A stretch of 64,000 nt of DNA from Platanthera guangdongensis (GCA_039583875.1 CM077162.1:110703808-110767807); one strand, 5' to 3'. Numbered from the stretch's first letter, positions 21,062 to 31,948 are shown. The notes: generated by a model from the sequence alone, not told the origin. Made by a program: numbers and translations.

Positions 21062-22650
21062 AGTAAGTGCCTTGTGAAAGGGAGCTTTGGGCGTAATCCC
21101 ATCATAGTTCCTAGTGCCTTCGAGAGCCATTCACGGGGTATACCTTGGGCAGTCCTGGGCTAACCTAAGTTGTAGGTAAAACTAAATTGCAAGAGTAACT
21201 GGTGTAACTAGGGGTTCACTCTCACTCACCTCGATGTCTCAGAATGTTAGGTTGGGTCACTCGACGAGTAGGCTCGGTGGATTTGGTGATGGGCGGGTTG
21301 TCCCGGCGAGCTTTGGCTCGGTTGTTGTTTGAGACGGACGGGATGGTCCGGCGAGCTTTGGCTCGGTGGTTATACTTCAAGGTTGCATGTGCATCAAGTA
21401 TAAGGTGGTGGGTCTTCGGTATTGGAGAGTCGATGCACTAACGCCAATATGTTGACTCGACAAGTGTGGTTTAGCACTTGGCCAAATAAAGTCCGGTGCG
21501 CCAGCCGACAAGAGTACGCAGGAGCTCCGCTTAGTGCACCAGCGTTGAGGCATACGATAGGTCTGACTGGTAGTGCAATTACCGGTTTAGAGGTGGGCGA
21601 GGCCCAACCCACCGCTTCTCTTTGCCACTACGGAGGTATCCTGGGAGGTTCGGCCCCAGAAAGGGGGAACCAAAGGTCTGTGTACATAGAGTCGAGTGGG
21701 TGAGTTGCACTTGCATGTTCACATCATGTCATAATTGTATTTCATGGCATAATCATTGCATATTACCCGACACCTATTGTATAAGTTGTATGGGACGCTT
21801 ATACAATAGGCCTTGCAAAACGACCCCTTGTTTTATAAGCTCGTGCGAGCATGCTTATAAGTTAAGGTTTATTTCAGTAAATATAAATGTAGAATTGCTA
21901 GAAAACCGACACTCTATCGTATAAATTGGTATGGGACTTTTTATACGATAGGAGCCCTGCAAAAGATTCCTTGGCTTATGTGATTTCACATAAGTCAAGG
22001 TTATTCTTCTTGTTCCGTCATTTTACCTTCATTCTATCTTGTATACTATATAGATGCTAGTTTAGTTTCGCTACCATCTGCTTATTTGTTATTCTCCTCC
22101 TTCATGTCCCCTCTTTTCCTCCTCCCCGCTCGGTGCCTAGAAGCCATGGGGAAAGGGGCGGGGGATGATAGGGCTTAGTCTTTTAGACTAACGGTTTTCG
22201 AACCACATCATTTTAGGGGACTGTGGAGCCCAGCGTGGAGGAGCAGCCCCGGAGGTCGGCGCGCTTGGAGATGGGGCAGTCAAGTACCGGAGTTCAGACG
22301 GCATGGACAGTGAGTCTGGTTCGCTACTAGTTGTTTTAGATTTGCTTCCGTGATGAGAGACATGTAGTGAGGATTTGATGTACTGGGCATGAGCCCCAGA
22401 TTTTAGTATTTTCCTTATATCTATGGACACTCCCATCGTGGAGATTATTTACTATTTATGTGACTTATGTGCACTTGCCTTTATTTTATTGCTAAAGTTG
22501 AGATCGATTTGGCCGGCAGGATCAGCGTTTTGTAGTGATGACCTTCCCGAGTGTGAAGGTGTCACCGCAAAGCGGCGGTTCTGGGCCTAAGACCCCAGAG
22601 TTTCAAAGAAAAAAATTGGGGGTGGGGGGGGGGGGGGGGGGGGTCTTACA
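21062..22650 (+). repeat. Tekay-like A 5' LTR, 3' portion
   Basis: Matches 55695-57309 of copy B. It ends GGGGTCTTACA immediately before the primer site. It contains a series of four hairpins (21773-22000), a conserved block with TTTTAGACTAACGGTTTTCG near 22185, and 20 G at 22624-22643 just before the terminal TCTTACA. Frames within it do not resemble proteins. Confidence 0.85.
21773..22000 (+). repeat. Series of four hairpins in LTR A
   Basis: Hairpin 1: arms 21773-21785 and 21798-21810 (cctattgtataag and its exact complement). Hairpin 2: about 21826-21867, around TTATAAGC/GCTTATAA, with mismatches. Hairpin 3: arms 21914-21925 and 21940-21951 (ctatcgtataaa). Hairpin 4: 21969-22000, arms ccttggcttatgtga and tcacataagtcaagg with one wobble. 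The same series recurs at 26885-27112 and at 56426-56665, and in a diverged form at 31254-31354. Confidence 0.85.
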
Positions 22651-22652
22651 AG

Positions 22653-22664
22653 TGGTATCAGAGC
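22653..22664 (+). other. Primer-binding site (initiator tRNA-Met), copy A
   Basis: TGGTATCAGAGC two bases after the LTR end, the common site complementary to the 3' end of initiator methionine tRNA. Confidence 0.92.
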
Positions 22665-22820
22665 AGACCTCGATCGAAAAGTAGCAGTCCACAACCCCTG
22701 GGTCACCACAGCGTGAGTTTAGTTTGGGGACAAACTAAGCGGCGGAAACAGTGGTGTGCCATATGAGGGATCACATGTAAATTGTCCACTTTTAATTAGG
22801 TTTGAGTCGATTACTTACTA

Positions 22821-23922
22821 ATGGATTTTGTTACGTAGCCCCCAGCACAGCCTATGCCACAAGGCAGAGTCCAGCAGACTCCGAATATTGCACCACCTCC
22901 CCCGGTCCCCACTCCGTTTCTACAGTCAGAGATGGGGCAGACTCTGACAGCTATCTTGGAGGCTTTTAGGGATCAACAGGTTCCGGCTATGCTGCCAAAC
23001 CCGGGGGCCAACTGGCTGAGTATTTTTCGAGGACTTTATCACCTATCCTACCCGGGGGCCAACTGTATGAGATGCTGACTGGGATCCGGTGCCCGTGGGA
23101 GGAGAGAGTGCCCTTGGTCATCTCTTGCTTGGAGTCCCGTGCCAAGAGATGGTGGAAGACTTCACTGGACACGACATTTGCTGACAGAGAGGTTGTTTAG
23201 ATAGCTTGGGGGGAATTCAGGGCCGCACTGTTGGAGAATTTTGTTCTGCAGTCGGCCAGAGATGAGCTGGAGGATAGATTTATACAGTTGAGACAGGTTA
23301 GCAAGACAGTGGTGGAGTATCATCGGGAGTTCAACCACCTAGCATGATTTGCGGATTATTATCAGTTGGATGAGGCAGGTAACACTAAGAGGTTCTATAA
23401 GGGCCTGCTAGAGGATCTGAGGGAGGCTCTGATGTTCGTGTCCGACGGGCTTATTCCTCTGATATTGTAGATGGCGAAAAGGATCGAGGCAGATTGGCAT
23501 ACCACCCGAGGCCGGAAGCGGCCAACTAAGGATCAGGTTCAGGGAGCTAGGAATGATTAGCGACGGGGCCGTATCACAGAGTGGAGAAGAGGAGAAGATC
23601 ATCCTCGTCAGGAGGCGAGACAGGAGCAGAGGGAATCAGTAGTGGTGGCCCCTCAGCCACCCCAGATGCGGGAGGTGCAGAGACCCGGGGGGCATGGCAT
23701 ATCCCCCGCCGGAGTGTTTCAACTATCACCAGGTGGGGCATATCAAGAGGAACTACCCCATAAGGGGGACACCACCACCGGCTGCCCCGCCAGCTCAGTA
23801 TTTTGGAGGCCGAGGACGTGGCCGAAGTCATGGATACCAGGGCAGAGACCACAGGCAGGAGAGGGAGCAATTATATGCACTAGATCTGACTCAACAACGG
23901 AATCCTGAGCAAGTGATCACAG
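22821..23922 (+). pseudogene. Tekay-like gag, copy A
   Basis: Starts at ATG 22821, aligned with ATG 57483 in copy B. An early TAG follows at the sixth codon. The N-terminal part is proline-rich (PPPPVPTPFLQSEMGQTLTA). The capsid core is readable in pieces (RAKRWWKTSLDTTFADREV, EFRAALLENFV, ARDELEDRFIQLRQ, FYKGLLEDLREALMFV). It is broken by a small internal repeat of PGGQL-coding DNA near 23005-23070 and by several stops. The zinc knuckle CFNYHQVGHIKRNYP has lost two of its cysteines compared with copy B. The last codon is split by the intron-like interval. Confidence 0.82.
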
Positions 23923-24047
23923 GTACACTAGTTAATTTTAAGTCTTCTCTTTCCTAGATAATTAAAGTTATGGATATAGAACTAATAAACTAGGAAAGAA
24001 AACCACAATTAGATTTCTAAGACTTTAAGTTACCCCCCCCCCCCCAG
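23923..24047 (+). other. Putative GT-AG intron between gag and protease, copy A
   Basis: The interval starts AG|GTACAC and ends in 13 C then AG|GC. Exclusion joins gag to protease in the same frame: the split codon G|GC gives glycine in the sequence VITGIVFIS. Unspliced, the gag frame stops at 23955. A candidate branch sequence, TTCTAAG, is near 24018. Copy B has the same interval with its own GT and AG. Confidence 0.6.
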
Positions 24048-24460
24048 GCATAGTCTTCATCAGCAGCAAGTCCGCCTATACACTGTTCGATACGGGTGCC
24101 TCGCACTCGTTCGTGTTCGAAGCCTTCGTGGAAGGGCTTGAAGGCGTGGAGCGATTCACATGCCTGATGATGACGATACGGCTACCTGACGGATCAGAGT
24201 TATTCACCACCGCCCGCTGCAACATGCAGGCAGAGATCGGTGGAAAGATATTTGAAGCAGCAGCAATGATCATGAAGATACCAGTCTTTGATTTTATCCT
24301 GGGAATGACATGGTTGCACTGGAACCATGCTCAGATTGACTGCATGTCCAAGAGGATTACCGTGAGGCATAGGGATTCCTACATCATCATCGAAGGTATT
24401 AGATCTATTTCCCCTCTCTTGTTGTCATTCGTGCAGGTCATCAAGGCCCACTTGTAGGGG
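24048..24460 (+). pseudogene. Tekay-like protease, copy A
   Basis: The aspartic protease site is LFDTGASHSFV at about 24085-24120. The rest of the domain follows (RLPDGSELFTTARC, VFDFILGMTWLHWN with the ILGM flap end). The frame continues as linker to a TAG at 24455-24457 and then toward RT. The usual methionine start is absent because this is part of a polyprotein. Confidence 0.85.
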
Positions 24461-25860
24461 AGGAAGTCTTCGAAGTGTTGTATGAAATGACCAAGGCCAA
24501 GGGTTCCATCTCGGATATCCCGGTGGTGTGAGATTTCGCCGATGTATTTCCAGAAAAGCTTCTAGGGCTTCCCCCGCACTGGGAGCAGGATTTCCGGATA
24601 CAGCTGATGCCGCAGGCTAAGCCAGCATCTAGAGCCCCTTACTGGATGGCCCCGAAGGAGCTGACTGGGTTTCATAGCCAGCTGCAGGAGTTAGTGGAGG
24701 CCGGATTTGTTCGTCCAAGCTCTTCACCATGGGGAGCCCCGCTGTTATTCGTCAAGAAGAAGGACATGACACTCAGATTGTGCATAGACTATCGGGCACT
24801 GAACTGACTGACAGTTCGGAATACCTTTCCATTGCCAAGGATAGATGAGCTGTTTGATCAGCTGGAGGGCGTGCATTTATTTTCAAAATTGGATTTGAGG
24901 TCAGGCTACTATCAGCAGCGGATCCAGGAGGAGGACATACCAAAGACTAGCTTTAGTAGCAGATATGGGCTTTTCGAGTTTACTGTGATGCCCTTCAGGC
25001 TCACGAATGCACCGTTGGCGTTCATGAGCCTAATGAATCGGGTGTTCGAGGCATATCTGGATGTGTTCGTCATCATATTTATTGATGACATCCTCATCTA
25101 CTCGAGGATAGAGTAGGAGCACACACAACATCTGACGCTGACCCTAGAGAGACTACGGGAGCACCAGCTTTATGCGAAGTTCAGCAAATGCTAGTTTTGG
25201 TTGAGGGAGGTGGATTTTCTAGGCCATATCATTAGTGGTGCTAGGTTGGCAGTGGACCCGGCCAAGATTCAGGCAGTTCGAGATTGGCCGCAGCTGAAGT
25301 TGGCCACAGATGTGCGGAGTTTTCTAAGACTTGTCGGTTATTACCGGAAGTTCGTGGAGGGGTTTTCTCGTATTGCCCTTCCACTCACATCCCTTACGAG
25401 GAAGGATGTGCCCTTTGTCTAGATCGCGCAGTGTGAGGTGGCTTTTCAGGAGCTGAAGGATCGACTCACCTCGGCTCCTATACTTGTCCTCACTTCGGGG
25501 AAAGAAGAATTCCAGGTTTACACCGACGCTTCCTACCAGGGCATGGGTGCAGTGCTGATGCAGAATGGTCATGTGATCGCATATGCTTCTCGGCAGCTGA
25601 AGAAGCATGAGCAGAACTACCCAGTTCATGACTTAGAGATGGGAGCGGTCATATTAGCTCTGAAAGTCTGGCGACGCTATCTGTACGGTGTCCACTGCGG
25701 CATTTACTCTGATCACAAGAACTTGAGGTATGTGGACACGCAGAAAGAGATAAACATCAGCCAAAGATGATGGGTGGAGTTTCTAGCAGATTACTAGTAC
25801 GAGATGCACTTCCACCCAGGGAAGGTGAATGTGGCGGCAGATGCGCTGAGCCGGAATGCT
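24461..25860 (+). pseudogene. Tekay-like reverse transcriptase and RNase H, copy A
   Basis: RT begins with [15 protein letters not shown], then [16 protein letters not shown] and [20 protein letters not shown]. The palm has [15 protein letters not shown] and the catalytic [12 protein letters not shown] near 25080-25110, with both aspartates intact. The thumb reads VDFLGHIISG and VRSFLRLVGYYRKFV. RNase H follows at 25438-25770 ([48 protein letters not shown]). Stops interrupt it at 24528 (TGA), 24805, 25114, 25192, 25420 and about 25768. Confidence 0.9.
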
Positions 25861-26762
25861 GCAAACCCTGGAGCTGGAACGCAATTGATGGCCTTGGAGT
25901 TGGTTCAGGTGTTAGAGAAAATGCAGATATCCTTGGTGTCCGAGGATCACCCTGAGCTGTACCGGGAGTACCTAGCGTCGTTGATTGCCCCAGATGACAT
26001 TCGAGACAGAGTCAGAGATGGGCAGAGGCAGGATGCCCAGCTAGAGCTGATATTTCGGGACTTAGAAGCAGGCACTGCTGGAGATTACTAGTTGAGGGAT
26101 GGTCTGGTGTGTTTTAGAGGACTGCTTTACATACCAGAGGGAGGCCAGGTCCGGGAAGATATCATGATGGAGGTTCATTGTAGTCAGTATTCAGTACACC
26201 CGGGAGTTACGAAGATTATTGCGGACCTGAAGAAGACCATGTACTGGCCAGGCATGAAGAAGGATATCACCTACTTCGTGACCCATTATGAGGCATGCCA
26301 GCTGGTGAAGGAAGAGTGCAGAAACCACGCAAGATTGTTGCATCCACTCCCAGTGCCAGAGTTGAAGTTCGATGATATTGCGATGGACTTCATACACGGG
26401 CTTCCCCAATCACGGACGGGGAATGATTCGATCTGGTTGATCGTCGACCAGCTGACGAAGGTAGCCAGATTTATTCCGATCAGAAAGGACGACTCGGTTG
26501 GTGTGCTGGTTCGAAAATTCGTGGAGCAGTTCGTCCGTTATCATGGCGTACCTAGGACGATTGTATCGGATCGGGATGGACGGTTTACGTCCACGGAGTG
26601 GAGATCAGTACAGACTTACTTGGGCACTCAGCTAACATTCATATAACATTTCATCCCCAGACTGATGGGCAGATGGAACGCACTAATCAGACCTTGGAAG
26701 ATCTATTGCGACTTTGCATATTGGATCACGATGAGCCCTGGGATAAGCTGTTGCCATTGATG
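25861..26762 (+). pseudogene. Tekay-like integrase, copy A, cut before chromodomain
   Basis: Zinc region: HCSQYSVHPGVTKIIADLKK with the second pair decayed (HYEACQ instead of HCEICQ in copy B). Core: IAMDFIHGLPQSRTGNDS with the first aspartate, IVSDRDGRFTSTEW with the second, and DGQMERTNQTLED with the glutamate after a one-base shift near 26640. The gene then stops abruptly at about 26762, where LTR sequence begins (homologous to 56307 in copy B). The GPY/F-like module and chromodomain are absent. Confidence 0.88.
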
Positions 26763-27739
26763 GGCTGCAGAAAAGGGGAACTAAAGGTCTTTGTACACAG
26801 AGTCGAGTGGATGAGTTGCACTTGCATGTTCATATCATGACATGATTGTATTTCATGGCATAATCATTTCATATAACCCGACATCTATTGTATAAGTGGT
26901 ATGGGACGCTTATACAATAGGCCCTGCAAAACGACCCCTTGGTTTATAAGCTCGTGCGAGCGTGCTTATAAGTTAAGGTTTATTTTAGCAAATGTAAATG
27001 TAGAATTGCTAGAAAACCGACACCCTATCGTATAAAGTGGTATGAGACTTTTTATACGATAGGAGCCCTGCAAATGAGCCCTTGGCTTATGTGATTTCAC
27101 ATAAGTTAAGGTTATTTTCCTTGTTCAGTCATTTTACCTTCATTCTATCTTGTATACTATAGAGCTGCTTGTTTAGTTTCGCTACAATCTGCTTATTTGT
27201 TATTCTCCACCATCATGCCCCCTCTTTTCCTCCTCCCCGCTCGGTGCCTAGGAGCTATGGGGAAAGCGACGGAGGATGATAGGGCTTAGTCTTTTAGACT
27301 AACGGTTTTCGAACCACATCATTTTAGGGGACCATGGAGCCTAACATGGAGGAGCAGCCCTAGAGGTCGGCGCGCTTGGAGATGGGGAAGTCTAGTACCG
27401 GAGTTCAAAAGGCAGGGACTGTGAGTCCGGTTCGCTACTAGTTATTTTAGATTTGCTTCCGTGATGAGAGATATGTAGTGAGGATTTAATGTACTGGGCA
27501 TGAGGCCCATATTTTAGTATTTTCCTTATATCTGTAGACACTCCCATCGTGGAGATTATTTACTATTTATGTGACTTATGTGGACTTGCCTTTATTTTAT
27601 TGCTACAGTTGAGATTGATTTGGCCGGCAGGATCACCGTTTTGTAGTGATGACCTTCCCGGGCGTGAAGGTGTCACCGCAAAGCGGTGGTTCTGGGCCTA
27701 AGACCCCAGAGTTTCAAAGAAAAAAAGGGGGGTCTTACA
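26763..27739 (+). repeat. Tekay-like A 3' LTR, 3' portion
   Basis: Nearly repeats 21650-22650, including the four hairpins and the terminal GGGGTCTTACA, but with only six G before TCTTACA. Its 5' part is missing because of the deletion that also removed the end of integrase. Confidence 0.88.
26885..27112 (+). repeat. Series of four hairpins in A 3' LTR
   Basis: Second copy of the series at 21773-22000: arms ctattgtataag 26885-26896 with 26909-26920, then about 26936-26978, 27024-27063 and 27079-27112. Pairing is kept. Confidence 0.8.
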
Positions 27740-28562
27740 GTTCACACACGGGAGGCTGCGCCTGTGCGCGAGTAAAATGCATGGTTCTCCTGTGTGTCCC
27801 TACTTTTCAGCACTCTGTTGCTACCCGTGCGATGTCCTTCACGCACGGGCAGAACTGCCCGTGCGCGATGGAAAACGCGTGGGTTTGTGCACGGCCGTGT
27901 GCCAGACCGCGCGTGACCAATTTTTCTAACTTTTCTATTTAAGTTGCAGATTTCTTCTTTCTAAGAAACTAGCTTCGCTTCCCCCTCCATTTTCGCTCCT
28001 CAAAGAGGGAAAACTCGCCTCAAGCCTCCATTTTCTCTCTCCTCCTTGGAGAGTTGATCCGGCCACCGTTTCTCCTCAGAAAGCTTGCAATAGTTGCGTC
28101 TCCAGCCATCTTTCTCTTCTCCGACCTCCAAGCTACCATTCAAGCTCTTTGTTGCTGCACTTACGGAGTTCTTCGGTCAGAACTAGCCCAGCGATCATTC
28201 ATGAAGAAGATGGGATATTCGAAGTAAGTGACAGCCCTTCTTGGTTCCTGGACGTCATTCGTATACCGAGCTCGGACAAGGCCCGACAACCATTGACTCC
28301 ATCTGTGAATCTCGGAAAGCCTTCGTGCGCTCGGTTATATTACTCCACCTCTTCTTGCGGTCACTTCATTCTGAACTTGTGATAGTGGGATTATTGCTTG
28401 AGAACAATGTTTTGCTTAAGGTTTCAGCATGTCTTTATGTTGTTATGTCTTAATCATTGATTGTGTTGTTAAGCTTCAGTTTCTCCTGTGCTTGTTGTGA
28501 TTGTGTTGTTCTAGCGATTGCTAGAAGCATGCGTTGTGAAGAGGTGATTGCGACCCTCGCTG
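27740..28562 (+). repeat. Partial LTR-like segment (D), unassigned
   Basis: No homology to copies A or B is visible. It begins with a GC-rich stretch with a perfect hairpin around 27840-27865 (cgcacgggcag, aa, ctgcccgtgcg). A TATA-like CTATTTAAG follows at 27935-27943, and then a C/T-rich leader-like region. This is the same plan (palindromes, TATA, leader) as the solo LTR and LTR C, so I read it as the promoter end of another Tekay-type LTR. The segment is cut on the left by the end of copy A and on the right by LTR C. The 27646-27942 frame is not a recognisable protein. Confidence 0.5.
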
Positions 28563-28689
28563 TGTAACGTCCCGAATCTCACTAGGCCCCTCGTGCGTGT
28601 TTTTTAGTCAGGAGAGCTGACTTGGGTTCAGGGGAGTGCTGACCACTGGGCAGCACAAGTGAAGAGGAGGAGAAATCAGTAAAGCATAG

Positions 28690-29345
28690 GACACTGGTAG
28701 AGACACGGGCATGTCCCTACCCGTGTGGGAGTGGCCAGCTCTCGAGTAGAAGACTCGAGTATGGCCAGAGAAGAACACGGGTAGTGACACGGGCATGTCA
28801 CTACCCGTGTGAAGTGACACAGGTGTGTCCCTACCCGTGTGCATGTTCGTCAAGTTGAACTCGACGAGGCGTGTCGAGATCGATGAGGTGAGTCGACATC
28901 GTATGACACAGGTAGCGACACGGGCGTGTCCCTACCCATGTGTGTCGAGTTACACTCGACATAGCGTATCGAGATCGACGAACTACGTGTCAAGATCAAC
29001 GAATTGCATGACACGGGTAGCGATATGGGCGTGTACCTACCCGTGTGTGTCGAGTTACACTCGACAGAGCGTGTCGAGATCGACAAACTATGTGTCGAGA
29101 TCAACGAATTGTATGACACGGGTAGCGACACGGGCGTGTCCCTACCCGTGTACCATTGTGTCGAGTTGAGTTCGTCGAAATGTATCCAGAGAAGGACACA
29201 GCCAGGGAACACATCCGTGTCATGTGGACACGGGTTAGGACACGGGCGTGTCCCTACCCGTGTCGAGTGTTGAACTGACGCTGAAACCATCGTTGACGCT
29301 TCGCCCAAAGCAGGATACGGGTACGGACACGGGCGTGTTCCTACC
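28690..29345. repeat. Palindromic CpG-rich array in LTR C
   Basis: Repeats of ACACGGGTAGNGACACGGGC and its complement form hairpins. The clearest is at 28775-28810, with 15-base arms (acacgggtagtgaca) and a 6-base loop. They alternate with TCGAGTTNNACTCGA and GTGTCGAGATCGACGA words. Copies are seen near 28700, 28780, 28815, 28910, 29015, 29115, 29225 and 29315, so the spacing settles at about 100 bases. Confidence 0.9.
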
Positions 29346-29359
29346 CGTGGCAATTTTCA

Positions 29360-29367
29360 TATATAAG
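29360..29367 (+). promoter_or_regulatory. TATA box of LTR C
   Basis: TATATAAG directly after the last palindrome unit, followed by a leader-like region. This gives the LTR direction as left to right. Confidence 0.65.
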
Positions 29368-31253
29368 GGGAAGTGAACACCCTAGCCATTTCCATGCTCA
29401 TTTCATCCCCTATTTCCTGAGAGAAACTTCTATAGAAAGGGAAACTGCTGGAGAAAGTTTTGGAGGAGAAGATCCACCGCCGCCGTGAAGGAGAAGATGC
29501 CACCGAGAAGAGTTACACCATCCATGGACAAAAATAGTGGAAACGTCGGAAATGAGGTGAGCTTCCTCCCCTCTCCCTTGGTGCTATATCTATAGTTATC
29601 TAGGCGAGATGTCGACTCAAAAGTGTTTAGACTTGCGAGATGGTGATTTCTCCAGGAAGAGGCCGTCCTAGGGCTTGTGCTCTAAGGCTAGTCGTGTCTT
29701 CAACCTCTCCAACCTTCTATGCGAAGATGGGGGATGGCTTCGTGAAGAGTAAAGCCTTCATGAGGGTGAATAAGAGTGGAGGAATTTCTGGAGGTGATTT
29801 TGGAGGATCGACTTGAGGAGGAAGATGAGCTGATGCCGTTGATTCCTCTTTAATATGCATGCAGAATCTGTGTTCTGCGCGCAGTAATCTTCTTGGCCAT
29901 TTTTTGATGTGATATGTCCAGATCGACTAAACACTAAAGTTTAAGCCCTTGAAAATACCTTTCCAACGAGTGGTTGCACGTCTTCATGCGGACTCTGTAG
30001 TCACGGGAAAGTCTGAACGCACATGACAACCAATAAATCCTGTATGCAGAAATTGTGTTCTGTACGCAACGGACTTCAAGGCTGATTTCAAGTTTGATAC
30101 TATTGAATCTGGGTTGTGGTCTGAACATAAACATTGTAGCCCATGGAAAGACCTTTCCATCGAGGGGCTACACGTCTTCACCAGTTTCCTGTAGCTTCAG
30201 GAATCTCTGGTTGAAATTGCTATCCAGATTTATTCTGCACTTAAATCCTGGGTTTTTATATAATATGAATTTGGATTTGGTGGAATTGATGTTGCAAACT
30301 AACTCGAGATTTTGGTGAACTATTTTATGTTAACCACCATAGTGCTATGAATGATGAAGATTACTAATTGGATTTCATATAACTGAATTGTAAAGCAAGC
30401 TTATTTAAACAAAGTGACTTGTTAGAAATTGGTAGACTATTATTTATGCGCTTATGTTATATTATGTTGAAATCATTTGGAATGACATATAGAAAGATAA
30501 AGTATGTCCATGAGTATATTTGAGGGTTGGAATGAAATTTAGTAGTCCAAGACTTAGAGCGTAGTCTCCCTACGGGTAGTATTGTGGAGGGATGTAAGTA
30601 CGGTGTTGACCGTCACTAGTTGGGTTATTGTTGATATGATGTATAGATGGGTGGTTGGGCTGTGTCCTCGTGCTTTCTTCCGAGGCCCCTTCCATACCAC
30701 GGTGATATGGAATTTTCATGCAGTGTGAGTTGATAGGCAGTGTCGTAATCCTGGGTTAAGGATAGTGTGGCAGGTCTACAGGCTTGCCGATCGTCATACC
30801 GACGGGAGTTGACAGTTAGACTTTGGGCGGTTGGGCTGTGTCCTCGATGATCACGTCCTAAGGCCCCTTCCGTTCCAAGTGAATGGTTGGGCTGTGTCCT
30901 CATGCTTTCTTCTGAGGCCCCTTTCGGGTCACACCAGGCCAGTTCGGCCTGTGTTCTCGGTACACATCTACCCGAGACCCCGCTGGGCCATAGTACGCAT
31001 GGGGTCCACTGTTGTGTTCTTAGCATTGAGGCGTACAGATGCCTAGGTGAAGTAGTGTGGATACCCGCCTAGTAGTAGAGATTCCCGCTCTACTGTCACC
31101 GCCTGGCCATGGCGGTTGATGCCTGAGAGGTGAGCTACCTGCTCGAATAGTGGGAACTACTAGTCTGTGTCGACATGACAATTGCATATGTGTGATCATG
31201 GGTGAGTCATAGCATAGCATACATACCATTTCATATCATTGCATAACAAGATC

Positions 31254-31354
31254 CTCATCGTATAAGTTTGTTTGGGAACTCTTATACGATGAGTTACTTT
31301 TATGTAACTCAATCCTTAACTTATAAGCTTGTATGTGCATCCTTATAAGTTAAG
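31254..31354 (+). repeat. Hairpin pair in LTR C
   Basis: First hairpin: arms 31254-31266 (ctcatcgtataag) and 31281-31293, loop of 14. Second: arms 31315-31327 (cttaacttataag) and 31342-31354, loop of 14. A small hairpin, gagttac/gtaactc, lies between them (31291-31310). Both large hairpins pair without mismatch. Confidence 0.88.
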
Positions 31355-31948
31355 TTACTTTCCTGTTGGAGACACATGTACTTGATAGTTTGTAATTGTT
31401 TATGTAGAACTGCTAGAATAAAGTGTTATTAATCTTATTATACCATTACCACCTGCTTCTACCTGTGACACTATTTATTATACTTGTACCCTTGCTCTTC
31501 TCTCCTCCCGGTGCCGAGGAGTCGCCGGGGAGCGGATGTCAAGCCACTTAGACTTTTCAACTAACGGTTGCTACATCTTCCTTTTTAAGAGGTCCCCGCA
31601 CAGGAAGAGCAACCGCAGACTTTGTAGCAGGACAGCCAGGCCAGGATGACAGGGCCTGAAGTGACGGTGCCATCACAACCATCGGTTATCGATGTGAGTA
31701 TTGTTGAGCGACTCTAATATAGCCCATTTGGGCAATTTTATAGCTGTACTCTGATATTGAAGAAGCATGTTTTAGCTTCTCTTTTTGTTGTATTTGGACT
31801 ATTAACCATTACCAACTTCTTCTTGCTTATATTTTGGTTGGGTTGGCATGTTTATATTGATATTAGTTGTAGCCGGCGGAATAGGTGTCTTGTGGTACAG
31901 GTTAGCCCATATACTAATGCTACCACAAGGCAGCTCTTCCGGGCATAA

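Larger units (their letters stand above)
21062..27739 (+). mobile_element. Ty3/gypsy chromovirus, Tekay/Del-like copy A (truncated)
   Basis: The order is partial 5' LTR, initiator tRNA-Met primer site, gag, intron-like interval, protease, RT, RNase H, integrase, partial 3' LTR. It is closely related to copy B at 52016-64000. The 5' LTR lacks its first part (homology to B starts at B position about 55695). The integrase joins the middle of the 3' LTR at about 26762, so the chromodomain and the LTR start are deleted. Many TAG stops lie at former CAG codons. Confidence 0.88.

Noticed and set aside
24390..24437. A second GT...AG interval between protease and RT in copy A
   Set aside because: Copy B is coding straight through this region without stop and lacks the AG, so it is ordinary linker.
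28690..29345. Regularly spaced palindromic repeats that look like a CRISPR array
   Set aside because: The stretches between palindromes are themselves repeats of one another and the setting is a plant LTR with a TATA box. There are no unique spacers and no cas genes.
30625..31229. Frames in LTR C that might be a host gene
   Set aside because: They are short, on both strands, without domain, and lie within an LTR whose blocks are shared with LTRs A and B.
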